Shown here one piece after another: positions 49,080 to 59,406 of a DNA stretch of 64,000 nt. The first letter of the stretch is position 1. Each line of letters opens with the position of its first letter. Source of the DNA: Tetramitus jugosus. Taxonomy: Eukaryota > Heterolobosea > Eutetramitea > Acrasida > Vahlkampfiidae. Under the pieces are notes generated by a model. The model was not told the origin of the DNA and did not search any database. It worked only from the letters and a program-made list of their open reading frames with translations. Both the position numbers and the translations under genes were made by a program. Location: NCBI GenBank assembly GCA_937625935.1, contig OW569345.1, positions 124,001-188,000 of the forward strand. The letters are read 5' to 3'.

Positions 49080-52061
49080 ATGAAGAGAGCACTGGATGAC
49101 AACCAGGTAGCTCAAGAGAGTAGTGGAGCTCCACTAGCCAAAAAAATCAAGCAACAACAGCCAAATTCTTCCCTTCATTCGTCCATTCAACTTGCCAAAC
49201 AGTCGATTGAAGCATTGAAGCAAGTGTTGCTCACCAACCAAGCAACTACCATCTCCCCGTCAGACGAGGATCAAGATGAAATTTCTGCTCTTTTTGACCA
49301 AGTTGAGCAATTGAAAACTCAATTCTACAGTCAAACCAATTTGTCACGGTCTGTTGTTTTGAATGGTGGCACGAGTGGCAATGGTGAGGAGGATGACAAG
49401 GAACGTGTCTACGTGCGTCGTTTTCTCACGGACAACTTGCTGGCCAGTATTTTTCATTTTTTGACTTCGGATGATGTGATTCTGGGCCAATTCGTGTGTA
49501 AACAGTGGTACTATGCCTTGTCCAAGAGTGTAGCATTGACCACGTTTGCCCCTTCACCTGATGATGCTCATGAAGAAATGTACAATGAGGGTTACCAGGC
49601 TCAACACTTCAAGTCCTATGGTTGGACAGAGAGAAAAGCTCTGCGGTATTTTGATCAGATGATACGCAATGAAGCACTGTTGGAGAGTGTTGCGACATCG
49701 GGTGAGATGTCATTTACACTGTTGCTGCACATTGCATCGAGAGCAACAGAACGAATGATTAGAGATAACGCTCGAAATGAGACCAATGGTTCCTCTGTCA
49801 ACAGAGTTAAGAATTTGTCAGTGTCCAACATTGCTTACCTCGGTGATGCAATTAGTGATAAGAGGTACTTGTCCCGAGTGGCCGCATGCTTTCCACAATT
49901 GAAGTCTTTCGATTTTGGAACATCAAAGTCGTACAAGATAGTGGAAGTGTTGCAAAGTTTTACAAACTTGAAGTCATTAGTGATCGATGAGACGTCATTT
50001 GTGTTGCCTAGAGAACTGAGACGAAAGTACAGGGAGGGAGAAGAAGAAGAAGAGGAAGAGGAGAGTGATGAAGAAGACGAAGAAAATTATGGAGGCATGG
50101 ATTATGGTGAGGAATTGTTGACCCCTGAAGTGGTTCATAAGCAATGTCTCAGAGCATCTCCTGACTTGACATTCTTCAATCAATTGGAGAAATTAGTGGT
50201 GAAAAGTCATACTTCATCGCTCTCTCTCATCTTGGCACTGCAGACGATGCCTAATCTACGTCATCTTGAAGTTACTATCGATTTTGAGTCACTGGATTCA
50301 GAGACAGATACGATTCAGTACATTGTAGATCAGATGAACCAGTGCATTATGGAAAAGTTGGTGTATTTGGATATTCGTATTTCCAATGTGATGAGTTCTA
50401 TGACCCAAATGCTAGTTGAAGCTATTGTATCTGCAATTGGAAGAGCAACCTCTCTCGAACATTTATCATTCGGGCCAGAAGAATGGAATGAAGAATTGAA
50501 TAGCCTCTTTATCAAGCACTGCTTGGATAAGATGTATGAAGCAAGCAATCTATCATTAAGGAGTCTTACTGTTGGAAGACCCTCCATCTATCCTAACACT
50601 TTCCAAAGGATATGCAACATAGTTTCCAAGCACAAAACAATCCACTCTCTCGATGTATGGGTGAGAAATCAAGGAGATGTTGCCAATATCGATGGTTGCA
50701 CTTGTTTGACCAAATTGCATCTCTCATCAACGGCCATAGGTCCAACCACTGTGCAGTACATTGAATCATTGTACAACTTGAAGGATTTGGCGATTGAGAG
50801 TAGTGTGAATATCGATTTTAGAAAGCTTCCAAAGCTTCACACTTTGGCTCTCCGTGGAAGGAGTCTATCGGTCGATATTTACTCCCCCTCTCTGATGTCT
50901 GTGAATTTATTTTCATGTTCCGTATCTAATGTCACGATAGCATGTCCTAACATGTATGACTTTGTCCCACCCGCTTCAGCAGTTTCTCTTAAGCTACTCT
51001 CATGCATCAAGTTAGCGAAGCTTTGTTCAGGAAGGGAGCTTCTTCAATGTCACATAGAGAATTGTCCAGTACTCTCTGTGTTAGATATGAAGTCCTCGAA
51101 TTCGCTGGCACAGCTAAATATTATTGATTGTCCCAGGATTCAGACCCTCGCCTTATCAACGAACAGTTTGGTGAGCTCGTACCACACACCGCGGTCGTTT
51201 ATCAATGTTGGTTCGAAAATGCTACGACAATTGCACCTCAACAATTGTGAGATTTCTCAACAATTCCTCGTGGATGTTTTCACAGACTCCTCAATCAACC
51301 TCGAATGTATTATGTTTGAACAAGTTATTTTTGATAGCTCCACATTTGATGGGGAGCTCTGGAGCAAGGAGAGAGTGAATACATCTGTAAGAGAACTTAC
51401 CATTAGCAGATTGCCAAACGGATCGAATTGTATACCATTTAAGTTATTGAGCACGTTAGTTCCGAATATCAAACGTCTCTCACTTTTATCTATCAATAGT
51501 CTGGAATCTGACACAGAGTTGGAAATGATAAAAGCACTCAACTCATGGACTCATTTGGACGACATTAACTTTGACAACTTAACATTCAAACCTTCAAACG
51601 AGTCAATGATGCAATCTCTCAATCTCTGTAGCTTGAAAACATTGAGACTATCACAGAATCAAGTTATCCATCTCACACTACCCTCATGTATTGCTCAGAC
51701 TATTCAATCATTGGAGGTGACTGGACTTTTGAATCCCAATGGCATTCAGTATCCCTGCCTTAAAACCTTATGTATGATGAATTATTCTTACCATCACTGG
51801 GATAGCGCAATTATTGCCGGTACATTACAATCCTTGTCTCTGTTCCCTGAACTTGAGCGACTCGAATTGAAGGTAGTGTCTCTGGCTCCAACACAAATTA
51901 GGGACACATTGAAGTCATTGGTGCAACAAATTCCAAAGTTGAAAGCTGTGACTTTTAAGTTGAATTTTTATTTAGATGACGAACCACCTCCCGAGCCCAT
52001 TTCTCTCTACGATGAACTCCATACAGAATATCCAGCTCTAGAGATCATGATCCATACATAA
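49080..52061 (+). CDS. F-box/LRR protein, copy B
   Basis: 993 residues; same architecture as copy A. After the N-terminal KKIKQQQ motif it has about 48 additional residues (SSIQLAKQSIEALKQVLL and an acidic part DEDQDE). Other differences are small in-frame indels (EGEEEEEEEE against EGEEEEE, and four added residues NEGYQ) and scattered substitutions. The frame is intact over nearly 3 kb, so both copies are probably under selection. The non-repetitive nature of the extra segment suggests that A lost it rather than B gained it. Confidence 0.88.
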   Translation: MKRALDDNQVAQESSGAPLAKKIKQQQPNSSLHSSIQLAKQSIEALKQVLLTNQATTISPSDEDQDEISALFDQVEQLKTQFYSQTNLSRSVVLNGGTSGNGEEDDKERVYVRRFLTDNLLASIFHFLTSDDVILGQFVCKQWYYALSKSVALTTFAPSPDDAHEEMYNEGYQAQHFKSYGWTERKALRYFDQMIRNEALLESVATSGEMSFTLLLHIASRATERMIRDNARNETNGSSVNRVKNLSVSNIAYLGDAISDKRYLSRVAACFPQLKSFDFGTSKSYKIVEVLQSFTNLKSLVIDETSFVLPRELRRKYREGEEEEEEEESDEEDEENYGGMDYGEELLTPEVVHKQCLRASPDLTFFNQLEKLVVKSHTSSLSLILALQTMPNLRHLEVTIDFESLDSETDTIQYIVDQMNQCIMEKLVYLDIRISNVMSSMTQMLVEAIVSAIGRATSLEHLSFGPEEWNEELNSLFIKHCLDKMYEASNLSLRSLTVGRPSIYPNTFQRICNIVSKHKTIHSLDVWVRNQGDVANIDGCTCLTKLHLSSTAIGPTTVQYIESLYNLKDLAIESSVNIDFRKLPKLHTLALRGRSLSVDIYSPSLMSVNLFSCSVSNVTIACPNMYDFVPPASAVSLKLLSCIKLAKLCSGRELLQCHIENCPVLSVLDMKSSNSLAQLNIIDCPRIQTLALSTNSLVSSYHTPRSFINVGSKMLRQLHLNNCEISQQFLVDVFTDSSINLECIMFEQVIFDSSTFDGELWSKERVNTSVRELTISRLPNGSNCIPFKLLSTLVPNIKRLSLLSINSLESDTELEMIKALNSWTHLDDINFDNLTFKPSNESMMQSLNLCSLKTLRLSQNQVIHLTLPSCIAQTIQSLEVTGLLNPNGIQYPCLKTLCMMNYSYHHWDSAIIAGTLQSLSLFPELERLELKVVSLAPTQIRDTLKSLVQQIPKLKAVTFKLNFYLDDEPPPEPISLYDELHTEYPALEIMIHT

Positions 52062-52320
52062 AAGATTTGGAACCTTATCAGTTTTATTCTGCTAGATTCG
52101 GAATGTACTTTTCAAACTCAAAACAGTTCAATCCAATGCTTCTCGCTGGCTTTTGAGTGCAATCTCACTGAGCCATGACCCCATGATATCCTGGTAATTC
52201 CTGTTTTAGACATTATTCGTGTAAAAACGCAGAAAACAGGCGAATGAATGATTCAAGTTGAATCGAGCCACAGAACAATCGGAATCGCCTAAGATATACA
52301 AATAGATCACTAATTTATTC

Positions 52321-54525
52321 TCAGTTACCTTCTTGTGCATTCCTGTACCGAAGGTACTTGAAAAAGAAACATCCACAGCTTCCACTCACTGCCCCCAATC
52401 CAATCAGACTGATAGAACCAAACAACATTGGCAACAAGATGTGAGTATATGTTATTCCAGGCCCCAATCCATCCAATTTCACCCCCAGCAGAACGAGACT
52501 GAGTAACGTAGGAATGCAAGTACAAGGCAGTAGAAAACCAGAACCGATAAAAGAAATATTAGTACAGTTATTCATTCCACCCGGTAGCCAAATCGATAAC
52601 AATGTGCTCATTGCACAAGTAAAGGATGCCAGTGTCAACATCAAGTATGAAGGGATGAATATGAATAGCCACTTTGTTTCCTCCAGTATGATCTGATCCA
52701 ATTTGCCGCATATCATCGCTGCCTGACAACTTAATAGGATGTTGAATGAGCATGAAAGAAGGTAAATGAGCATTATTGTAACAGCATGCTTCTTTGATAA
52801 TTCCTCTATCTCTCCCCGTAAGATTTCTTTCCATGATTCGGTAGAGCATATGAAATGAGACAAAATAGGACCCACTCCTATTACTATGCCCATTAAATAG
52901 ATTGGAATCGGAATTATTGAGTACGGCCCTCTGTTCGGTAGAAGTATTAACTTGAATAGAGCACATAGAACCATTAGAGGGATGGAAGAAGCAGACCAAA
53001 GGACGATATTGATGATCGATATGAGAGATCGATCCTCGCTGAATTGAATAAAATCGAATTGATGGGCTGTCTTTGTTATGTTTGAAAAACCATTCTCCAT
53101 AGCACTGATGTACTGATTCTGCTTGAAAGGATTCAACACTAAAGGATCCACAAGGAGACCAACTAGAGTGAACACAATTCCTGGACATGAAAGTAGTAAG
53201 AAGGGACAACTTATCAAGAACAGGTTCAACCTTGTTTGAGATATCATCTTCTCCAAGTACAATGCCAGAAGGAAAATCGATAGCGAAAACCCGATTGTGA
53301 ATACAAGAGGGGACAAAAAACCGTATCCGCACTGGTAAATTAATTGAGCGTGATGAACTCTCTGGAATAACCTTAAATGGTGTTTCTTCTGCTCAGCTCT
53401 TCGTTCCTTCTCTTTTAAGAATTCATAGAATCTCTCTCTAGATGTCGATTCTGTCCCAGTCAGATGAGTGGTCCACTCTGAATCGTACACGATTTGGTAA
53501 CACCCATTGCGCAGCAACTCATTCGTCCATAAAATATCGTTCATGGAAGCCAAGTACATTTTGGTGCTAGTTGCTCCCAATCTGGATAGATCTTTAATTT
53601 CCAAAAATGACATGATGTAATGCAGTAGGATTACATGCATGTTATTAATATTCCTCACATTGTGTGAGTACTCTGCAATCTCTTTGGAGTACATTGTGGG
53701 ATCCTGAACCTGAACGTTTTTCAATGGAAACATGCTGGTCTCAGAGTCTGAATCGTCATCTACATCGTCGATTGTATCATCCGTATCAGAATGTTCCACT
53801 GGCGCCACGAGGTGTTTCTTCAAAAAGGAGAAGGTTCCTTGTCGAGACAACTTTTTGGAGGATGAACTCTTGTCTCCCATTGTTGCTGCACTTCCGTTAA
53901 CCGAAATACTTCTTCTTCGAGACAAATTTGGAGAGCTATGATTAAGATCGAATTTAATGTTACTTAGAGGTCGCTGAGACATGGGACTTGCCGGAGGAAC
54001 ATTCTGATTGATCCTTAAGCTGTATCTTCTTCCAATTGCCCCCCTCCTCAGCAAATCACTGTCGGAAGTCTTTCTCTTCGATTGAGTTTCTAGATTTCTT
54101 AGACTCATAAGTCGGGTTAGTCTGTTCTTCTTGTTTCTGTCATTGTCATCCAACGGACTGTAAGAACTACTACTTTTTGAGAAGAATGAGGACGCTCTCT
54201 TCATGTTTTCACTCTGTTGATAATTGAGATCGAGTGAAGATCTCCTCACAGATGATTGATCATCACTAGACATCCTAATCTTCACACTATTGGATGGGGT
54301 TAAATGGAGACGAGAAACTTCAGGAGTTCTTGATAAAACCATCACCGAAGATGACCGTTTCTTTCTACTCGTGTTGTTTGTGAGCTCTGGAGTATTTCTG
54401 AGCTGCACGATATTGGCTATCGAAGAACTAGAATCATCACTGTCAGAGTCAGTGTCCACTTCCTTGACAAACACAATTCCTTCATTTCTATTCTGGATAA
54501 ACTCTTCTCTTGCTTTCGATGGCAT
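52321..54525 (-). CDS. F-box protein fused to polytopic membrane domain
   Basis: 734 residues. Residues 1-280 are Ser/Asp/Arg rich and disordered, with several SRRRS/RRSSL sites that resemble kinase targets. An F-box lies at about residues 299-345 (LLHYIMSFLEIKDLSRLGAT...). A charged helix and then a series of hydrophobic spans follow (LVFTIGFSLSIFLLALYL, LFLISCPFLLLSCPGIVF, and others to the end), about eight to nine in total. F-box on a multi-span protein suggests a membrane-bound SCF adaptor. No known family was recognised for the membrane domain. Confidence 0.65.
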   Translation of the reverse strand: MPSKAREEFIQNRNEGIVFVKEVDTDSDSDDSSSSIANIVQLRNTPELTNNTSRKKRSSSVMVLSRTPEVSRLHLTPSNSVKIRMSSDDQSSVRRSSLDLNYQQSENMKRASSFFSKSSSSYSPLDDNDRNKKNRLTRLMSLRNLETQSKRKTSDSDLLRRGAIGRRYSLRINQNVPPASPMSQRPLSNIKFDLNHSSPNLSRRRSISVNGSAATMGDKSSSSKKLSRQGTFSFLKKHLVAPVEHSDTDDTIDDVDDDSDSETSMFPLKNVQVQDPTMYSKEIAEYSHNVRNINNMHVILLHYIMSFLEIKDLSRLGATSTKMYLASMNDILWTNELLRNGCYQIVYDSEWTTHLTGTESTSRERFYEFLKEKERRAEQKKHHLRLFQRVHHAQLIYQCGYGFLSPLVFTIGFSLSIFLLALYLEKMISQTRLNLFLISCPFLLLSCPGIVFTLVGLLVDPLVLNPFKQNQYISAMENGFSNITKTAHQFDFIQFSEDRSLISIINIVLWSASSIPLMVLCALFKLILLPNRGPYSIIPIPIYLMGIVIGVGPILSHFICSTESWKEILRGEIEELSKKHAVTIMLIYLLSCSFNILLSCQAAMICGKLDQIILEETKWLFIFIPSYLMLTLASFTCAMSTLLSIWLPGGMNNCTNISFIGSGFLLPCTCIPTLLSLVLLGVKLDGLGPGITYTHILLPMLFGSISLIGLGAVSGSCGCFFFKYLRYRNAQEGN

Positions 54526-54741
54526 GTGTTTCTTCGATTATGCTCGTTCTTAGTTCAGTGAAAGAACTTGATTCTTTCTGTGTTGGAAGACTCAGTAGTG
54601 GCCACTGAAGGGAAATAATCCCACCAGCCCAAAGAGAACTCAATGTCCCGGACCGATTGGAAAAAAAGTCGTAGTTGCGAGGCGGGAAGCTGGTTTTGGG
54701 TTAACCGTTTTGGTGAGCGATGACCGATCAAGGAATTGCTT

Positions 54742-57370
54742 TTATTGGACAAGGTCGCTCATGTCAGTATCTGTTTCGTGGTGTGGGGATACCAGTGGAT
54801 GAGGCGTGAACTGGAGCTTATCATCATACAATGTAACATCGACCATGCAATTATCTTTGATGCTGCCCTCAAGAATCATCCTTGACAGCGGATTAAGCAC
54901 TTCAGATGAAATGAGACGCTTGAGAGGCCTGGCTCCATAAACAGGATCATATCCCTTATCGGCCAACCAATTCAGAGCATCTTCGGTAAACACGAGTCGT
55001 ATGTGTCTCTCATCCAGCTGTTCCTCAATACGCTTCAATTGAATGTGTACAATCTTACCCATTTCATTTCGGGTCAGTCTGTTAAACAGAATAATATCAT
55101 CGATTCTGTTTAAAAACTCTGGAGGGAATCTTCTTCTCAGTTCAGCGTCGATGGAATCTCGGGCCGCCGATGAAGGAACACCTTCGGGCAAAGCAGCCAA
55201 GTAATCTGCACCAATATTCGACGTCATAATAATAATTGTGTTTCTAAAATCGATACGCCTGCCTTGAGAGTCCGTTAGATGTCCCTCATCGAGTATTTGT
55301 AGCAAGAGATTGGATACTTCCTTGTGAGCCTTCTCAAACTCGTCAAATAGAACTACTTGATAAGGCCTACGTCTAACAGATTCCAGCTGGCCTCCTTGTT
55401 CATAGCCGACATACCCCGGAGCTGCCCCGATCAATCGACTGACAGAGAACTTCTCCATATACTCTGACATATCGATCCTTGTCATTGCATTCTCGTCATC
55501 AAACAAAAATTCGGACAAGGCTTTACAGAGTTCGGTCTTTAGGTATTAATTGACACGTGTATAGATGTGTTGTGAGTGTGAGAGTCAGTACACAGCGTAT
55601 GCGAACAAGTACAAAAAAACAAGTGACAAATCATACAAACCTTTCCGGTGCCCGTAGGCCCGAGGAACAAGAATGAACCTTGTGGTCGATTGTGAGCATG
55701 CAATCCAGATCTAGATATTCTGACCGCGTTTGCAATTGCAATCAATGCGTCATCTTGACCTACAACACGATTTCTGAGATAGGACTCCATGTTCAACAGC
55801 TTCTCCTTTTCGCCAAGTAGCAAGTTCTCGAGAGGTACGCCTGTAGCTCTTGATACAACCAAGGAAATATCGTTTGCAGACACTGACTCATGCAATAGTT
55901 TCAAATGTTCATCATCTGCTTCATCCTCCTTTGGAAGTTGCTTCTCAATCTTTGGAATTTCCACATATTTGAGGGCAGATGCCGTGTTGTAATCAGCATG
56001 CCTCAGTGCCTTGTCAAGCTTATTGTTTAAGTCTTCCAATTGCTGCTTCAATGCCTTTCGATGTCTCAATTGCTCGCGCTCTTTGAGCCACACCTCTGTT
56101 AGCTCATTGCTCTTCTGTTGCAACGTTGATAATTGCTCTTCCAATTTTTCTCTACGCTCTGCACTCGCGGCATCCTTTTCATTCTTCAATGCTTCCAATT
56201 CAATCTTCTTTGTAATAATTTGTCGATCAAGCGTCTCCAATTCGATTGGTTTTGATTCTTGTTGCAATCGAAGTCCTGATGCCGCTTCATCCAACAGATC
56301 AATCGCCTTATCTGGCAAAAACCGATCAGTAATATAACGATTCGACAGGGTAGCGGCTGCTACAATGGCACCATCAGTCACACGAACTCCATGATGAGCC
56401 TCCAACTTTGGCTTCAAACCTCTCAGAATACTGATTGTGTCGACGACATTGGGTTCAGTAACTAACACTGATTGAAATCTTCTGGCCAATGCTGGATCCT
56501 TCTCAATATACTTTCGATATTCGTCCAGTGTAGTAGCACCAACGCAGTGCAGATCACCTCTGGCCAAAGCAGGTTTCAACATGTTACTGGCATCCATGGA
56601 ACCTCCTGCAGCGCCTGCACCGACCAAAGTATGCAATTCATCAATAAATAAAATTACTTCTCCACTGGTTTCTTCAATATCTTTCAACACGCCCTTGAGT
56701 CTCTCTTCGAACTCTCCTCGATACTTGGCACCGGCAACGAGTGCACCTAGATCCAATGCCACAACTCTCTTGTTTCGAATACTTTCCGGAACGTCTCCAT
56801 GGACTATTCTCTGTGCTAATCCTTCGATGATTGCCGTTTTTCCTGTAAAGACACCATTTGTGTGAGTGAACACATACACTTGATTATCATACGAGTGAAA
56901 TGAACACGAATTAAATACTTACCTACACCTGGATCACCAATCAAAACTGGATTATTCTTTGTTCTTCTACTAATGACTTGTAATGTTCTTCGAATAACAT
57001 CATCTCTTCCAATCACTGGATCCAACTTTCCATCCTTTGCTTTTTGAGTGAGATCAATACCATACTTTTCCAGGAATTCACCCTTCTTGTGAACTTGAGC
57101 ATCTGGATGGACCCACACGTTGCCTAGTGGTTGTTGACCATTGTTGCTTCGATGGTGATGAGATTCTTGATGAAATGATCGATGCTGTTGATGATTCCAC
57201 TCTAGAGAGAGAAACGTTGGATTGTTGGTGTGTCGATAGGTGGACACACTCTGTGGTGGAACACGTGGGAACTGAGCTGTTGTTGTTACACCTCTCTTCA
57301 TGATTGGTGAGCAGACTCCAGTTTGGAGTCTTTTGCTTGCTTGTTGAACTCTTGCAAATCTTTGAAGCAT
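54742..57370 (-). CDS. Mitochondrial ClpB/Hsp78 disaggregase, three exons
   Basis: Exons are 56923-57370, 55641-56842 and 54742-55536, giving 814 residues. A basic, Arg/Ser-rich N-terminus ([20 protein letters not shown]) resembles a mitochondrial presequence. The first ATPase has Walker A GDPGVGKT (Lys151) and the Walker B of LFIDELHTL. The middle coiled-coil domain ([21 protein letters not shown]) is present. The second ATPase has Walker A GPTGTGKT (Lys550). The N-terminal Clp N repeat is absent, as in yeast Hsp78. It rescues aggregated proteins with Hsp70 in the matrix. The two introns split both Walker A motifs. Confidence 0.93.
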
Positions 57371-58157
57371 GATGATAATAGCTTGTTGTCTATATGATTA
57401 TGTACAATGTTTTCTGGTGTTTTAACTATGAAGCCGAGATCAATTCCGGATCGCTTTTATGTGATTCCGATCAAGCGGAATTTTCTGGTCGGAACATTGC
57501 GGAATGGTTAAACTCGCTCATTCCACACTGGCTCCAAAATGACAATTGTTTTCTCGGCAAGAGAATCTTCAGTGTATCGATACACCGGGTATCACTTCTT
57601 TATCACTGCTTTCTTGAAGAAATGCAAGCTGAAGAAAAACTTCTCGCAGCTGGTGCTGCATTCTTCATCCAAATCATTACTCTTCTACTACGGCTGAATT
57701 GATCTTGAACTTGCTCATTCTTGAAATCAATTATTCACCCACAATTCGAACTCTCTCGTTGTTTGCAGCAATTTTCCGATTTGTATGGAGTTTTACCTCG
57801 GATTCTCCAGTTTCGATTTGCTTATCGGAAGAGTAAATCGAATCTGGCGGGAATCTGACTGTAAGGAGAACGTTCAAATCATCGTTGAACAACAAACAAA
57901 AGCTTTCACTTGGTTTTATCATTTTTGTTTGGAATCATCATCCTCGTATCTGTGTCATAGCATTGGAAGAGAAAACAATCATCATCACGACACAAGAAAA
58001 GACCACACAGTCCAACAACTATCACCACTCCAAAAAATCTTTTTTTGTGATTTTTTTTGGCCAAAGGAAGAATCCGAAGAAATAAGCACGCGCAAAAAAT
58101 ATACAAATAACAACAAGCAACCCTTAAACCACACATAACACACAATCATCATCATTT
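57371..58157. promoter_or_regulatory. Divergent region between ClpB and CDC50 genes
   Basis: 787 bases with the promoters of two divergent genes. A plus-strand frame at 57394-57702 (102 codons, with hydrophobic C-terminus) has no known domain and I do not count it as a gene. The right end is A/C-rich before the CDC50 start. Confidence 0.35.
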
Positions 58158-59354
58158 ATGAATCTTTCATCAGATCAAATTGATATTGACAATGGTATCG
58201 ATACCATTCCCTATCATCACTCCTCCAACCAATCGACTCTACACAACAACAACAATATGAATGATCAAAAACACAATAACAATGATGGCAGTGCCAGTGG
58301 TGTTCATCATGAAGAAGACGGCGCAACCAACAATGACAACAACAATGGAGCACCTAAAAAGTCTCGTAAACCAACCAACTATGCCTTTACACAGCAACGT
58401 TTGCGTGCTTGGCAACCCATTCTGAGACCTCCCTATGTCATTGCTACATTTCTCATTCTAACTGCCATTTTTATCCCATTGGGTGTTGTTTTGTTGCTTG
58501 CTTCAAAGAGTGTGATTGAATACGTGGTTCCCTACACCAACAGTTGTACCATGGAGAGAAATGAGACTGTGGGAGGAGCCATGTTGTGTGAAGCAACGAT
58601 ACCATTTACGATTCTAAAGACAATGAAACCACCAGTCTACATTTATTACAAGTTGGACAATTTTTATCAAAATCACAGAATGTATGCCGACAGCAGAGCC
58701 GATGATCAATTGTCTGGTAATGGAAACTCAAAGAAGAGCAGTGTTTCTGATAGTTGCAGCCCTATTGTGACCTATGGCTCTGGTGGAGCAGTGTACAACC
58801 CTTGTGGTCTCATTGCATGGAGCATGTTCAATGACACGTTCACTCTCTCGACAGTCAACACGACTACCAATACCCCAATTGTTGTGTGCGATACGGTGAC
58901 TGAGACTGGTTGTTCCAAGAATGGTATTGCATGGTCCAGTGATCGATCTGTCAAATTCAGACCTCCAAAGACTGCCAACGTCACCAACAGAATGCATCCA
59001 CTGACGTACTACAATGAGAGCAGTCACGTGATTCCAGAGGTGACCGATGAGGACTTTATTGTTTGGATGCGTACTGCTGCTTTGCCAAACTTTAGAAAGT
59101 TGCACAGAATTATCAAGACTGCGATCCAACCGGGCAACTATGAGCTCCAGGTCACTCAGAATTTCCCTGTGAAGCAATTCGGAGGCAAAAAATCGTTTGT
59201 GATTACTACGAGCAGTTGGATCGGAGGCAAGAATTACTTTTTGGCAATTGCCTACCTTGTTGTTGGTGGCGTTTGCTTTGCGTTGGCAGTCGTGTTCGTT
59301 GTTGGTATGATTGTACAAAAGGTCATTGTCGCCAGCCACAACAGAACTGCATAA
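58158..59354 (+). CDS. CDC50/LEM3 family protein, P4-ATPase subunit
   Basis: 398 residues. After an Asn/His-rich start of about 65 residues the core begins NYAFTQQRLRAWQPILRPP. Two spans are visible: residues 95-120 (VIATFLILTAIFIPLGVVLLL) and 355-382 (LAIAYLVVGGVCFALAVVFVV). Cysteines in the lumenal loop (YTNSCTM, PCGLIAWSMFNDTF, TGCSKN) and DEDFIVWMRTAALPNFRKL match the family. The protein partners flippases for exit from the ER and for phospholipid transport. N-glycosylation sites are present in the loop. Confidence 0.93.
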   Translation: MNLSSDQIDIDNGIDTIPYHHSSNQSTLHNNNNMNDQKHNNNDGSASGVHHEEDGATNNDNNNGAPKKSRKPTNYAFTQQRLRAWQPILRPPYVIATFLILTAIFIPLGVVLLLASKSVIEYVVPYTNSCTMERNETVGGAMLCEATIPFTILKTMKPPVYIYYKLDNFYQNHRMYADSRADDQLSGNGNSKKSSVSDSCSPIVTYGSGGAVYNPCGLIAWSMFNDTFTLSTVNTTTNTPIVVCDTVTETGCSKNGIAWSSDRSVKFRPPKTANVTNRMHPLTYYNESSHVIPEVTDEDFIVWMRTAALPNFRKLHRIIKTAIQPGNYELQVTQNFPVKQFGGKKSFVITTSSWIGGKNYFLAIAYLVVGGVCFALAVVFVVGMIVQKVIVASHNRTA

Positions 59355-59406
59355 TAGAACAGAATAGTGATGTTTCTATTTTGAAATCGATTATAATAAA
59401 ATCACT

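Larger units (their letters stand above)
48276..52115. repeat. Segmental duplication block B (inverted copy of block A)
   Basis: Reverse-complement match of 2343-6644 with a 592-base deletion (A 5969-6561 missing). It carries the PRKRIP1-like copy, the shared promoter, the F-box/LRR copy and, at 48276-48356, a deoC fragment. Without the LINE insertion, the left edge would be 56 bp from tRNA-Phe. The right edge ends at about 52115 in flank sequence after the F-box stop. Confidence 0.92.

Noticed and set aside
57394-57702. 102-codon plus-strand frame in the ClpB-CDC50 spacer
   Set aside because: No recognisable domain, no start context, and it overlaps the promoter region; too weak to call.
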